Origin: Alligator mississippiensis
Lineage: Eukaryota; Chordata; Crocodylia; Alligatoridae
NCBI RefSeq assembly: GCF_030867095.1
Contig: NC_081831.1
Coordinates: forward strand, 19,444,001 to 19,508,000
DNA length: 64,000 nucleotides
Reading direction: 5' to 3'
The notes under the pieces are model-generated. The model had not been told where the DNA came from and did not search any database. It was given only the letters and a program-made list of their open reading frames with translations. Of the stretch, positions 41,120 through 52,420 are shown in pieces (position 1 is the first letter of the stretch; each line of letters starts with the position of its first letter). The position numbers and the translations under genes were made by a program.

Positions 41120-42449
41120 CTCTAGACCAATACGTCTACAACCTGGATACCTGACACTTCAGAGCAAAGCCTGTAAGAGCCAAGGAGCCAAAGTGCACTG
41201 AAAACATGACCGTAAAATACATCCTGGTTAACACATTCCCCCTTTGACTAACACCTATTTTCCAAAGCAAACGTCTGTCTAAAGTTTTACAAATGTCTAA
41301 ATGTTTATTATGCTACATCAGTGTATTCTCCTGAAACTCCTACCTATTGTATCCAGTGGCCTCTGATCTTCACTATCTCCATTTACACTTTAATAGACCT
41401 GCTTTGGTCTAACAAAAGGCATCGCATGTACCCAAAGAACCTTGTAACATCTTCCCTTAATCAAGGCATATCTCTCAAAGCAAGCATTCAATGTCTGTCA
41501 GATATCTCCACAAGCTATTTGATACAGCTAATTATTAAGCTCCATTGTTAAAATGACTACCTAAAGATAGTATTTTGTAATTAACTTCCTAAAAGGTACC
41601 TTGTTCAATTGATACTCATCCCATTTGATTCCACGCTGATCAAAGCAAAACAAACACACAAACAGGATACAATTTTAATATGTTGATTCCATCCTTGTCT
41701 GCTCTGCTTGGACCTTGATTAACCAACTATCAAGAAGAAATGCTTTGAAGTGATATAATTAAAACAGTATAAAAAGCAGGACAGAACTACCAGCAAGGTG
41801 TGCAGTCCAGGGAAGAACAAGAAGCCCTCCTGCACCCAGCTCACAAGTGAAGGACCCACAGTCTGTGAAAGCTGTAAAGACAAGAACCATTTCCTGCCTG
41901 CTTCGGCAAAAATCTCTTGCAGCTAAAATAATAAAAGGACTGTAATAGCTCATTTATTGAATATTAAGAAAGGGTCTTTTTCCCCCTGTCATTTAGTTTT
42001 ATAGCTTGTTGGTAGTTGTTAAAGCCTTGCTGCTATTAATCAACCAAATGTTGTGTCAATTCTTAAAGCACTAGGTTTAAAAATCCAGTTTGTAAGTGCA
42101 AGGGTGCTTACCTAGAAGGAGGTGATTAAATCCCATTGACTTCAACTCAAGCATGCACTTACGTATTTTCCTGAAGAGGGATGAACCTCAGCACATATTT
42201 AAGTGTTTTCCAAATCAGGACTGAAGAAGGGAAAAGCTACACCATGTATTTTCTTAGTCACTAAAATGATATTGCCTATACATAATGTCTATCATCTAGA
42301 TGGGTCTTACTCATACAAAACTGTACATACTTCTAAAACCTACTGCACAAACTATACTCTTTCACACACATGTTAAAAATGGACCTATCCCCAGATGAAG
42401 TAGGATCATCTCTAGGGCCTAAAGAGTAATTGGTTTCAACAGTGTGCCA

Positions 42450-42695
42450 CAAATGAGGACTTGCCTACACAGTGCGATGGACCAGCACAGATATAATGGA
42501 ATAAATATTCTGCTATAGCTAAACTAGTATAATTGCTCCATGGACACTGTGCTCCAGAAGAAAAGCAGTTTTACCCCAGAGTAATTACACCTGAATAACA
42601 TCACTTCTATTCCAGAATAGGTGCCCCATTGCAGCAGTACAAGTGTTCTGCTATAGCCATGCTGATTAGTTTCTCTGTGTAGAAATAACCTGAAT
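42450..42695. repeat. Foldback-like repeat, related to the TGTCTACA MITEs
   Basis: ACTTGCCTACACAGTGCGAT near the left and TTTCTCTGTGTAGAAATAACC at the right form a weak inverted pair. The interior repeats TCTGCTATAGC(T/C)A and TCCATGGACAC-like words. The pattern is like that of the MITEs at 18027 and 55171. Ends and duplications are not resolved. Confidence 0.4.
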
Positions 42696-44500
42696 GAGAC
42701 TGATTTAAGTTTTAAACCTCTAGGGAAGGAGGGTTTCTTTGTTTTTAATCACCTTGGCAACAAAGGAAGAAAACCTGTCTCTACACAGGGGCAAAAGCAG
42801 TACCCTTGATGATTTCTCACTGAAATACCTAAAAGTGAATAGAGGGGAGACATGCAAAGCACCTGGATGCTTCAGAGCAAGGTAAATAACATGCCATAAT
42901 AAATGTATCATGTACAAATGCAGACCAGAGTAAAGGAGAGAGGAAAGAGGGAGAAAATGCTTTCTCAGGGGATAATAAACATTTGTAAGAAATCTCAGGT
43001 CCTCAAATGAGCTTTGCTTTAGCAGAGAAGGTATTATTGTTTACTACCATTGAGTGCTTCACAATGTAAATGCTATGGAATAAAATGTTGAAAATGATTA
43101 TTCACACCAGAGGAAGTGAGAGAGAGGTGATGGAAAAGGGTATTCCCTCAGCCAAGAAATGAATAAACGTCAGAGCATGGAACTGAGAGAAGAAGCAAGA
43201 AGCCACATGCAGAGGCCTGGAAGCTTTTGTGGACCCAAAATTTAATGTTGTACTTGCTTGCCAATGTCTGGAAGGAGGACTATGTGACTTAATGGGTATT
43301 TTCTATTTCCAGCATCTGTGAGAATGCTCAGATGAATAGGGCTTGAGAAGTGCAAAGTATTAATAGCAATAATAAACAGGAGGTAGCTTAGCAAATGCTA
43401 ATGCAAACCACAGGAAAAAATAGAGGAGTAAAAGGGGGAAAAAAACATTCCTTGGATCTGGAAAAATATTTGAGATACATATTTTCTAAACTGTCAGCTA
43501 ATTTTGGCTGCCTTGGTGTCTGGGTGCCCAACCTGAGACACATAGGTCCTGATCCCCAGAGGTGCTGAGCACATGCATCTCCATCTACAGTAGCTGCAGG
43601 TACTCAGTATCTCTGGAGGATCAGGCTCAAGATGACTCACACTGGGCAGCTGGCAAGTGAAGCACCAAAAATTAGTGAACCCTTTTGAAAATGTGGCACA
43701 TTAAGCTGGCAGTTTTTGCAATTATGGGATAAAATTTCTGTATTGAACCACTACAAATAAATTCCTGTTTGCACCTATTATAGTTCAGCTGCTGCACTCC
43801 TTTTTGTCCTTGCCCCAGATACATTACTGGATTTTCCTGTCCCTACTATACACATATCTGGGAAACAGTTTTGAAGACCAGGAAACAATAATCTATGGAC
43901 ATACACACATGGGGGAAGAACGCTGTTGGGGAGAGGGGAGAGGAAGGTGATTATTAGAGACTCATATACCTGGCTATCCAATTACAAATGTTCCCACACC
44001 CTTCACAGCACTGAGGGGGGAGGGTCATCTGATCCAGTCCAGGGTCATAAATGTATGGCTCACACCCTGAATGATTACTCCTCTACAAATGAGTGTCTGC
44101 ACCCCACAGCCCTCCAGCTGCCTTTAAACCTGGGGTTGGGGCAAATTTACCCTGCATCCACTCCCAGCATTAAGCTACTGTATCGTTTTGTCTCCCTCTT
44201 GACACACACATCTTTAGTTCTGGGGAAAGAAAGAGCTTGTGGGGCTGAGAGGAGCCTAATTATCCCTCCTACAGGTGAACCCCTTCTGACCCGTTCTGTT
44301 GTCATCGTGATGGGCACTGACACTGAAGCCGGGTTTTTGTCCCCCGTGGTGCCCTGGTGCTTGGTGTATTCATTGAAGTTTGTGGGTCCCTGGCAGCCCC
44401 TGCTAGGAGCTCCCTCCCCACAGGTCCCTGTGAGGCTGTGTCTCCCTGGCAGCCACTGGCCGTAGGGGCTCCTGCCTGGCTGCAAAGTGCTGGCACTCAC

Positions 44501-44640
44501 CTGTGTGCAGGCTGGTGCTGAGGAGGGACGGAGCCTCCTGCATCCACAGGCTGCTGTTCACTCTGTTCAGGAGCACCAGCAGCAGCATCTCCACTCCCCA
44601 CCCCGGCTTCTGTCCCCACCTCCCTCATTGTGACACTCTC
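44501..44640 (-). other. TEKT3: Probable TEKT3 non-coding exon 1 (5' UTR)
   Basis: On the minus strand a GC-richer stretch ends ...CTGCACACAG at 44501, followed by GTGAGTGCC, a near-consensus donor. It lies directly downstream of X-box-like and CCAAT sites and about 7.1 kb upstream of the exon 2 acceptor at 37402, on the same strand. Exon 2 begins with only 28 nt of UTR behind a good acceptor, so an upstream exon must exist and this is the best candidate. The 5' edge (44640) is a guess. The exon would carry an ATG at 44588 opening a 34-codon frame (MLLLVLLNRV...) that, after splicing, stops just before the TEKT3 ATG, so it could act as a upstream ORF. Confidence 0.5.
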
Positions 44641-44654
44641 CGTTCCAACACCAC

Positions 44655-44723
44655 CCATTGGCTAGGCTGAGATGAACGGGGTGGGAGGGAGCGTTGCTAA
44701 GGACTCACAAGATGCTTGGTAAC
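44655..44723 (-). promoter_or_regulatory. Candidate ciliary promoter: two X-box-like sites and a CCAAT box
   Basis: Reading the minus strand towards exon 1, GTTACCAAGCATC (44723-44711) and GTCCTTAGCAAC (44704-44693) each contain a good RFX half-site (GTTACC; AGCAAC) with an imperfect partner. AGCCAATGG (44663-44655) is a CCAAT box on the transcribed strand. RFX factors drive axonemal genes through X-boxes and often work with NF-Y at CCAAT. No TATA box is seen. Spacing of roughly 15-80 nt above the proposed exon 1 is typical. Motifs are seen; function is inference. Confidence 0.5.
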
Positions 44724-44877
44724 TGAATTCCCTTAGCGAGGTTTGCCTGGCCTGGGGTCTCACTGAGCCTGGGGAGTGGTGGCTAGTGGGCAGCCTCGGA
44801 GGGGCACTGGGGAAGTGGGGGAGAGGAGCACAGACATCCCTGCGCAGCCCCAGAAGTACACCGTCCACTACAAATAG

Positions 44878-45028
44878 CCTGACAAAGGGTATTTATATCC
44901 AAAAGCTTGCTAAGACGATTTTTTCCAACTATTCGAGTTGGTTTAATAAAAGATATCAGATTTACCTAAAGAACCTTGTCTGCCTGTGTCCTTAGACCAA
45001 CACAGCTACAACCTACACCCCTGCACCT
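44878..45028 (+). repeat. Copy of the GATATC-ACCAAC interspersed family
   Basis: It has the same order of words as at 55765: CCTGACAAAGGG, AAAGCTTGCTAAGACG, GTTTAATAAAAGATATCAGA, AAAGAACCTTGTCTGCCTGT and GACCAACACAGCTACAACCT. It lies just upstream of the proposed TEKT3 promoter and reads away from the gene. Confidence 0.78.
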
Positions 45029-45755
45029 TCCACTACCACACTTGTACAGTGCCTCTGGCATCGTGACACCCCTTACAATATAAGCAGACCCGGGCACAGG
45101 TATGGGCAAACTGGGCGGCTACCCGGGGTTCGGACAGAAATGGGGGCCAAAAATGGTAATTTTTTTTCCTGTTGTCTGATTATTGTTATCATTATTTCTG
45201 GCAAAGGGGGACCCGATACTAAAAGTTTGCTGCCGGGAGTCTAGGTATGGTACTGAGTATAAGGTGAGGAGGTTGTGTGCCCTTCCCTGTGGGACCATCA
45301 TGTGCCCAGCCTACCCAGGGTCTCGCTTTTCACCACGCCTACCGTGGTGCCAGCATAGCATGGTGCTGTAACAGTGGGTGAGTAACACCAACGTGTAGCA
45401 TTAGGAATGATTTCCAGGAGCAAAATTGTTTCTCAGTTATTTCAGGACCCATAGCCAGAACTTGGCAGTAGCCTGTAACGTCTAAACAAGGTGGAGAATA
45501 GCATTCTGGGCTGCACAGAATATGTGACTGGATTCGATGGTGATGGACAGTTTAGCTGTTAAGGGGAGAAAGAGTCTGCTTGTCTGCTCCATTTTATGTA
45601 GCATAGATGCAAGTTCTCTGGCACCTGGTAGGATGCCACTTAGGTTCCTTATCATTTTTTGGTCATTTCTATTCTGCAACTAACTTCATATGATGCGAGT
45701 CTTATTCATCATTCTTTGTTTGATACCAGCAGCATGCATTAAAGACAGTCTAGAA

Positions 45756-46097
45756 CAGTGATTCTTAACCTTTTTTGTACCAGGACCCACTGGTAAACAT
45801 TGATGGCCAGTCCCGACCCAGTGCCTCACACTCCTGACCCACTGTGCCCTACCCCAGCCCTCAGCCCCGCCAGTGTGTGGGGCAGGAGGAGGCATGGGGG
45901 GGGGGGGCCCAAGTAGCCCCTTGCAGGCTGGAACTCTGCCAGCCTGCAAGGGAAAAGCCACCATTTCCCACGTTGTTCTCCTTTAAAGGAGAATTTATTT
46001 TTAAGTTTGTTGATCCATTTTAAAAGTTTGTTCACAATCCTTTCCTATATTCTTATGACCCACTTTTGGGTTGCGACCCATGGGTTGAGAAATACTG
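45756..46097. mobile_element. hAT MITE, 7/8 TSD
   Basis: It starts CAGTGATTCTTAACC and ends GGTTGAGAAATACTG. The flanks GTCTAGAA (45748-45755) and GTCTAGTA (46098-46105) differ at one base. Part of its interior resembles 32300-32400 of the CAGGGATCC element (GCCTGCAAGGG...TTTAAAGGAGAA). Confidence 0.88.
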
Positions 46098-46105
46098 GTC
46101 TAGTA

Positions 46106-46589
46106 CAGGCGTGTCAGACTCACCATCTGGCTTGGGCCAGAGCCAGACTGAGGGGCTGCTTGCAGGCTGGATCCAGCCCAGGGCACAGGGTGGCTCCAGC
46201 AGTGGTGACTCTGGCTCCTGCCTAGTGCACATGGTGGCTCTAGCAGCTCCAGCTCTGGCTCTCACTCAGTGCACACAGCTCTGACACAGGTGGCTGCTGC
46301 TCCTGCCACGTGCCCCATACTAGAGCTGGAGCTGCTGCCACATTATGTGTTTTGTGCTAGGGTGGCAGCTCCAGCTCCAGCACCAAACACAGAGCAAGGA
46401 CGTGGCACACAGCCGTGGTAGCAGAGTCAGCAGACAGGCTTGGGGGTCAAGGTGGTGGCAATGAGTGAAGTAGCCAGAAGGTGAACGGGGCTGTCAGCCC
46501 TCGCTCAACGTCCTGCTGCTGATTGGCCCCCACTTCTGGGCCTTGGTGGTAGCCCAGCAGGCTGGATACAGCGGCTTCACTGACGCCTG
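46106..46589. mobile_element. hAT-like element directly abutting the previous one
   Basis: It starts CAGGCGTGTCAGACTCA immediately after the 45756 element's right duplication and ends near TGACGCCTG. The right flank CTCTAAGG shares only the TCTA core with the left flank GTCTAGTA, so its target duplication is decayed or its end is mis-set. The interior is composed of CAGCTCC-type words. Confidence 0.55.
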
Positions 46590-47210
46590 CTCTAAGGTAA
46601 GTGCTGCCCATTGAAATGAATGGGAGATCTGTGTGTCCCGGAAGGAGAAGTAAAATTTACCTCCAGGCATTCATGAGCCACCCACTGACAGTACAGGAGA
46701 CTACGGGTAACCCTACTTACTTTATGCATGTTAACCAATGGTTATATTCTATTATGGTAACTTTTTGTATTCCTTCCCTGCATACTGTCATTTAGCATGC
46801 ATGTTCAGAGGTCTGGGGGCTAATCAGGCCTGTTCTTACTGACTGTCAACCTTTCTGTTGATAACATGAGTAATTGTAAAGGGCAGGGGGATTGGATCTT
46901 TGTGTCCCCTGGCCTTCCCTTTCCAAATCATGAAATTTGTAAGTTCACAAACGCTGCAAATAAAAATGACACAAAGATCACTGGGGAGTCAGCACTGACC
47001 AAGCTGCATGAAAATCTGCACTGGAGTGGTCCTCGGTCCTGGAACAGGTACAGTATGCATGAGAAACAAGGCTGTGGATAGAAGTTTGTCCCTCAGTGAC
47101 CTTGGGGTCTTGTGCTAGGAAGTTCCACAGCGAAGCCTGTTGTATCTGTTCTCTGTGTATTATACCTCAAAATGGATGTAATATTGTCACTTTCCTGCAG
47201 TGCTAGGCAT

Positions 47211-48313
47211 TAGGACTTCAGGTACTGATTCAATTTGGAGGAGATTCAGCCCGATTCGCTGGTCGAATCTCCGAATCTGAATCGAATCAGGGGACCAATT
47301 AAAAGGTCTGGATCAATTTGAAGCTCTCCAAATCAATTCAGAAAAGAGTCAGAGAGCTTCAGTGATTTGGGCAGTCCCCACTCGCTGCAGCAGGGAGCTG
47401 GACCCAGACTCTGAGCTGGTAAGTAGGGGGCAGGGGAGGGGAGGCTGAAGGAGATGGGAGAGGATCATGGGGGGACCCCCGCCAGGCCCCATCCCCTGCC
47501 TGCTCCCCCAGCCCCCCCGACCCCTGCCCACTCCCCCAACCCCCCGCCCCCATGGCTGCCCCACCCGCCCCAGTTCCCAGTGCTTTAAAAAATAGCCCAG
47601 ACTTACTGGCTGCTGCCCGGCAGGGGGGCAATCGCGCTGCCCCCCCACTATCCCATGCTGCAGGGGGGGTGGCTCTGCCACGAGCCACCCAACTTCCCCC
47701 ACTCTCCCAGCCCCCACCCCGCATGGCTGCCCCACCCACCCCAGCTCCAGCCCTTTAAGAAAAAAACACAAAAAAACCTGCACTCACCAGCTCCTGCAGT
47801 GGCCTTGGGGCTTCTGGGGGCTCATGCAGACCTCCCCACATGGCATGGGGCAGTGGGGGCAGCGTGGATCACCCCCTGCTGGATAGCACCCAGTGAGTGG
47901 GGGCTTTTTTTGTTTCTTTAAAGAGCTGGGAGCTGGGGCAGGCGGAGCAGCCAAGAGTGGGGGGGCCTGGGAGAGCAGGGGGGGCCAGGGGGCTCGTGAC
48001 AGAGCCCCCCTCATGTGGCGTGGGGCAGTGGGGGGCAGTGGGGATCACCCCCCCCACCAGCTGCTGAGTGGGGCTTTTTATTTTTAAAGAGCCGGGAGCT
48101 GGGGCGGGTAGGGCAGCCATTGCAAGGGCTGGGAGAGTGGGTGGGGGATAGGGCCTGTGTGATTCAGAGATTTGGTTGATTTAGCAGCAGCCGAATCTCT
48201 GAATCAGATTCGGCTGAATTGATTCAGGACAGAGATTCGAATCACCGAATCAAATCACTGTCCCCCGAATCAGCCGAATCCAAAGCAAATACTAGCCACT
48301 TCACACAGGACTA
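47211..48313. mobile_element. Non-autonomous hAT element (GATTCGG family), 7/8 TSD
   Basis: It starts TAGGACTTCAGG and ends CTTCACACAGGACTA. The flanks CTAGGCAT (47203-47210) and CTAGGCAC (48314-48321) differ at one base. Subterminal GATTCG / GAATCAG arrays and a very G+C-rich core (runs of G and C) match the copies at 28673 and 39525. Proline/glycine-rich open frames in the core are a base-composition artefact. Confidence 0.85.
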
Positions 48314-49261
48314 CTAGGCACCAGTCAGTTTGCTGCCTCAAGGGTGGTTATTGATACATGACCAGCTCTGCACTGAGACAGCTATATTACATCTGTCTGT
48401 CGGATGTAGCTTGCAAGGAGCTTCACTGTGGGGCCTCCCAGTATGCTCCTTTGATGGTATAGACATGCCTTTACAGTTCCTGTTCCTGGTTGATACGATT
48501 TTTAGATGCAGGAAAAGAGCACTCTATGGACACAACCCATTCAGATTTGTTGTAAATCAGGTCAGATAAGTACCATAAATCAGCTATAAAAACATGGCTG
48601 TTCTTGCATTGTGGACAGAGCATTTGGAGTGGAGACCCAACCTGTCATACATGCTGCCAAACAGGCTGGAGTTCATTTCTGTTGTTAATTTTTGTTGCTA
48701 AGGTCTTATTAAATCATGCACAGATAGAGGACATGGAAACTGCTACAAGACACTGTACATGACTCTTATATAGGGATTTCCCATTAGTAAGCACAGGAAA
48801 CATGGCATGAGATGCAGGCAATATTCCTACTGCAAACTTCCAGTTAAGAAATAAGACTGGTTGAGTTCTGTAGACAGCACAGCTCTCCTACCTTCATGCA
48901 GCCACAGCAGTGGGATCAGATAAGTGAACGGCAGCAGACAAGCTTCCAGGCATAAATAAAAAGTAACTAACATCAGACTCAACTTTGTGGTTACATCCAA
49001 TTAATTTATTCCCCTGCCTGGGTTTCCTAACCAGGTACTAAAGAACAACACATCAGCAGGTTACCATTACAGGGTCTAGTTCTTCTCAACCTTAATCTGG
49101 TGTCACCAGATTTAACTCGACTGAAGTCAGTGGAACTGCACAAATGTAAAAATGGTGTAAATGATAATTATCCGTTACTTTATAATTTCTATGGAAAATA
49201 AACCCAGACATGAACGCATGTTATTGGCTGTCTGACCATGCTATCAGCAGCCCACTGCTGG

Positions 49262-49765
49262 AAGGGAAGCCCACCTGTGTAGTCTAGTGGTCAAGGTTTA
49301 GGTTGTAGCCGTGTTGGTCTAAGGACATAGGCAGACAAGGTTCCTTGGGTGAATTTGATACCTTTTATTAAACCAACCCAAATAGTTGGAGAATAGTTAT
49401 TAAGCAAGCTTTCAGGTTCAAAAACCCTTCGTCAGGCTAAGGAAGTTTCAGCAGTTGGTGTGTGCTCTTCCTCGATGGAATGAAAAGCTTGCTTGCTTAA
49501 TAACTATTCTCCAACCATTTGGGTTGGTCTAATAAAAGATATCAAATTCACCCAAAGAACCTTGTCTGTCTAGTGGTCAAGGCACTTTCCTAGGGGAGAA
49601 AAGTCCTGGATACCAGCCTCCACTCCAAGCACTGCTTCTGCATTTACATGAGACAGTCACTGATTTAAAAGAACCCAAGCCTGGGAATACTGACTGGAAC
49701 CCAGGCATTCCCCTTTACAGCTGAAGGCTGTGAACACTGAGCTATACATTCTCCATCTTTTTTAT
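49262..49765 (+). repeat. tRNA-like SINE, interrupted
   Basis: TAGTCTAGTGGTCAAGGCAC (rejoined across the 49297-49567 insertion) resembles a tRNA A-box region. It is followed by TCCTGGATACCAGCCTCCA and a body ending near CTGTGAACACTGAGCTATAC. It was the target of the palindromic repeat insertion that left a 15-bp duplication. Confidence 0.55.
49297..49567. repeat. Palindromic copy of the GATATC-ACCAAC interspersed family, 15-bp TSD
   Basis: Two copies of one sequence face each other: TAGCCGTGTTGGTCTAAGGA ... CCTTTTATTAAACCAACCCA, and later its complement GGGTTGGTCTAATAAAAGAT ... AAAGAACCTTGTCT. GTCTAGTGGTCAAGG at 49282-49296 and 49568-49582 is a perfect 15-bp target duplication, longer than a DNA transposon would leave, so LINE-type insertion is likely. 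The target is a tRNA-like SINE. Confidence 0.8.
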
Positions 49766-51387
49766 TCTCCTTGACTCTTGGGTGCCCAGTGACTCAGCTT
49801 CAACACAAGGAGCGGGGGGGCAGAGGGACAGAGGCCCTACCTAGTCTATTCTAGAGCCCAGCCATCCTCTAGGAAATGAAAGATGTAGGTTCAAATCTCT
49901 TTAGGGCAGTAAGGGTCCAGAGCTCAAGTTTACCATATCCTGGATGAGTGCCCTACTTCTAGGCTACAGGGCAAAAGGTGAGCAGCAGCAGCAGCAGCTT
50001 TGATCTGGATTCAGTGGTGTTGAAATAAGTTTAACATGCCTTTTTCCACTTCACAGCAGAGGCTTGGGATGCAGGGGGGTGTCACTGAGTCATTGTCACC
50101 TTCCCAATGTAGCTAAGTCCACGTCAGTGACACAGCTAGCTGTGACCAAAACAGGGACGGCTCTATTGCATCCCTGCATCCAGATTAGTGTGCTCCTGTC
50201 CTCATTCGATCTTGCCTGCCATGACTTTGATAGAAAACTATAGGAGGGGTTATTCTGCCTAGGAGCAGTCCTCATCCACAAATGGAAGAGCAACAAACAC
50301 CACCAGTCCCTTCTCCAATTAAAGCACTTTAGATCAGTTATGGGGCCTTAGGGGCCTGAAATGGGAGTTCCTCCAGCCCCTACATCCCCACCTCAAACCT
50401 TCATTTGGTATACACTCTTCACAATCTCAGACACTTGGAACAGATCTGTACTCCTTTAATGTTGATACACAAAGTCTTATCCATGCCCAGCCTCTTAGCT
50501 GAAGGCGACAGGCTTTGCCCCAGGGATACCTATTAGTCCATTTGGGATGAGTACAAAAAAAGGCGAGCAGCTCAGCTGCTCCTCACCCATCTGACACTCC
50601 ACTTTTTCTGCTTTCTACTCCTCACCCCATGCCTCAGTCCTGGGTGCTTTTTATGGTCTCCTGCTGGCTCTCACTTCCAATTGGGATCCATCTCTGCTGC
50701 ACAGCTGGGACTTGTTGTCCCTGCCAAGACAATAACTGGCCCCTGAATAGCTGATCAGCTGCTTGGCATCAGGGACAGTGTGGTTTTCCAGCCCTGCCCC
50801 CAACCCGACTGCCCTAGTGAGTGTCTCTGCTGCCAGCACCTGTCCTACGCAGCTTCTTCGGCATGGCAGGAAATGGAAGACAGCCTCTGCCCACCTCACT
50901 CAGCTCCAGGAGGGAACCACAGTCTGGGTGAATCAAGTGGTGGGTATGAGCAGGGCTCTCCTTCCCTTCTCCCTAGCTGCTCTATTACAGGAGGAATTTA
51001 GCTGTCTCACAGCAACACTTTGACAATAGAGTTTAGGAGTGAGTTGGGTGCCATGGAGTGCCTACAGGCTCCTCCTGAATCCCTTCTGACCCCGTTCAGA
51101 AGCCCAAGTGCAGCTGCTTAGGGAACTCTGCAGCTCAAAATGAAGGAACCTACTGAGTGTTGTAGCTGCTGGCACAGGACCATTTTGAATCACTTAGTGG
51201 ATCTTAAACTCAGCCTCCCACCTAAACTCGGTCTACATCCCATTTAGCACCTAAGGAGTTATTTTGATTGTGATCCATCCACTCAGCAGCAACAATGGGA
51301 CCAAAAGAAGTCTTGCTGCTTATTCAGTTTCTATGATGTAGAGCTCACAAAGCATTCAGTCATGACTGTTTGGCTTGGCTCTATGGC

Positions 51388-51486
51388 GCCTAGAATCCAG
51401 GGTGGTCTCCTGTTCAAGTACTACCCAGGCCCATGACTGCATAGCTGCCAATGTCAGATGCTTTCAGTGTTGCATGACGGCAAGGA
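51388..51486 (-). ncRNA. 5S rRNA-like sequence (5S-derived SINE head or 5S pseudogene)
   Basis: The plus strand reads AGAATCCAGGGTGGTCTCCT, TTCAAGTACTACCCAGGCCC, then ATAGCTGCCAATGTCAGATG and TTTCAGTGTTGCATGACGGC. This parallels, in order and spacing, the complement of vertebrate 5S rRNA (GGTCTCCCATCCAAGTACTA, CCAGGCCC, TTAGCTTCCGAGATCAGACG, TTCAGGGTGGTATGGCCGTA). The similarity covers nearly the whole 5S length with many changes, so it is not a functional gene. 5S-headed SINEs such as AmnSINE1 are known in amniotes and are the likeliest source; a simple 5S pseudogene is the alternative. Confidence 0.7.
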
Positions 51487-51898
51487 CACGAGAAGTATTC
51501 TTGAAAAATAATTTGTGCAAGCCTTGGTGCTAATTATCTAAGTTATTCTCTTTCTATTCATCTCTGTGTACTTGAAACTTTGTTTTGCCGGAGTGATTGA
51601 TTTTCCAGAAACCAGGGTTCCTTGCCAAAGTTTTCATTTAAGTGGCTTGCTTTGTGGCCTAGAATATAATCACCTCAAATATACATTTTACTCCCCACTC
51701 AGCCATCTGCTTTCCTGCATGGACAGGCATGACTTTCAGCTTTAGCAAAATCCTGTCTGAACCTCAGTAAAGATGGAGGAGTTGCCCTTGCAAAGCCAAA
51801 TACTGGTATTCTTTTTATTCAGGCAAACTTCACTTTTATTTCAGAGGGGATTTCATGGGATTAAAACTGAAGGGCCAGACTGTACTCTTGTCTTACAT

Positions 51899-52412
51899 CA
51901 GGGGTGAGCAAAATGGAAGATCCAGCCAGGGGCTGGACTCCATTTCCCAGCAGTCCCTGCCCACATTGCTGCAGCCAGTTTCCATGGAGACCCGGGAGCA
52001 GTGGTCCTGTGACAGCTCAGAGCCAGGGTTTCCATGGAGACCGGCCCCAGCAGGGCTGGCAGGGCACACAGCTGGGCAGAGAGCTGCTCTGAGGCCGGGG
52101 GTGGGAACCTTTAATGGTGACAGTGCAGGCCGGAGCTGAGGCGGAGCTGCAATGGATCTCAGCTCTGTCCCAGCTCTGGACCACAATGTCACCGCCACAA
52201 GATCCCAGCCCCAGAGCAGCTCCCCACCCAGCCTTGTGCAGCCTTGTGCCCCACCAACGCTGCTGGGGCCAGTCTCCATGGAAACCCTGGCTCTGTGCTG
52301 TTATGGTGCCACCACTCCTGGGGTTTCCATGGAAATTGGCCACAGCGACACGGGCTGGGGCTTCTGGGAAATGGAATCTGATTTGGCCTGCAAGCCTGCT
52401 TTGCCCACCCCG
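51899..52412. mobile_element. hAT MITE, 514 bp, perfect 8-bp TSD
   Basis: Ends CAGGGGTGAGCAAA and TTTGCCCACCCCG are inverted repeats (the right end looks one base short). The flanks TCTTACAT at 51891-51898 and 52413-52420 match perfectly. The interior repeats TTTCCATGGAGACC / GGTTTCCATGGAAA in both orientations, which produces several overlapping but meaningless open frames. Confidence 0.93.
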
Positions 52413-52420
52413 TCTTACAT

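Larger units (their letters stand above)
40636..41152. repeat. GATATC-ACCAAC family copy split by two hAT MITEs
   Basis: GATGATATCTTTGATTAAAC runs to CAACTAGAT at 40667. The piece 40854-40881 continues, and 41120-41152 finishes with GACCAATACGTCTACAACCT. Both gaps are exactly the MITEs at 40668-40853 and 40882-41119 with their duplications. This gives relative ages: the repeat came first, then the two MITEs. Confidence 0.7.

Noticed and set aside
43926-44465. 179-codon plus-strand frame
   Set aside because: It runs antisense to the proposed TEKT3 exon 1 and intron 1, with no domain, and is likely chance.
44403-44594. Minus-strand frame starting with a leucine-rich stretch (MLLLVLL), briefly considered as a PMP22-like or signal-peptide protein
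   Set aside because: Only the hydrophobic start is similar. The rest does not match PMP22, and the frame fits better as a uORF in the TEKT3 leader that ends at the proposed donor.
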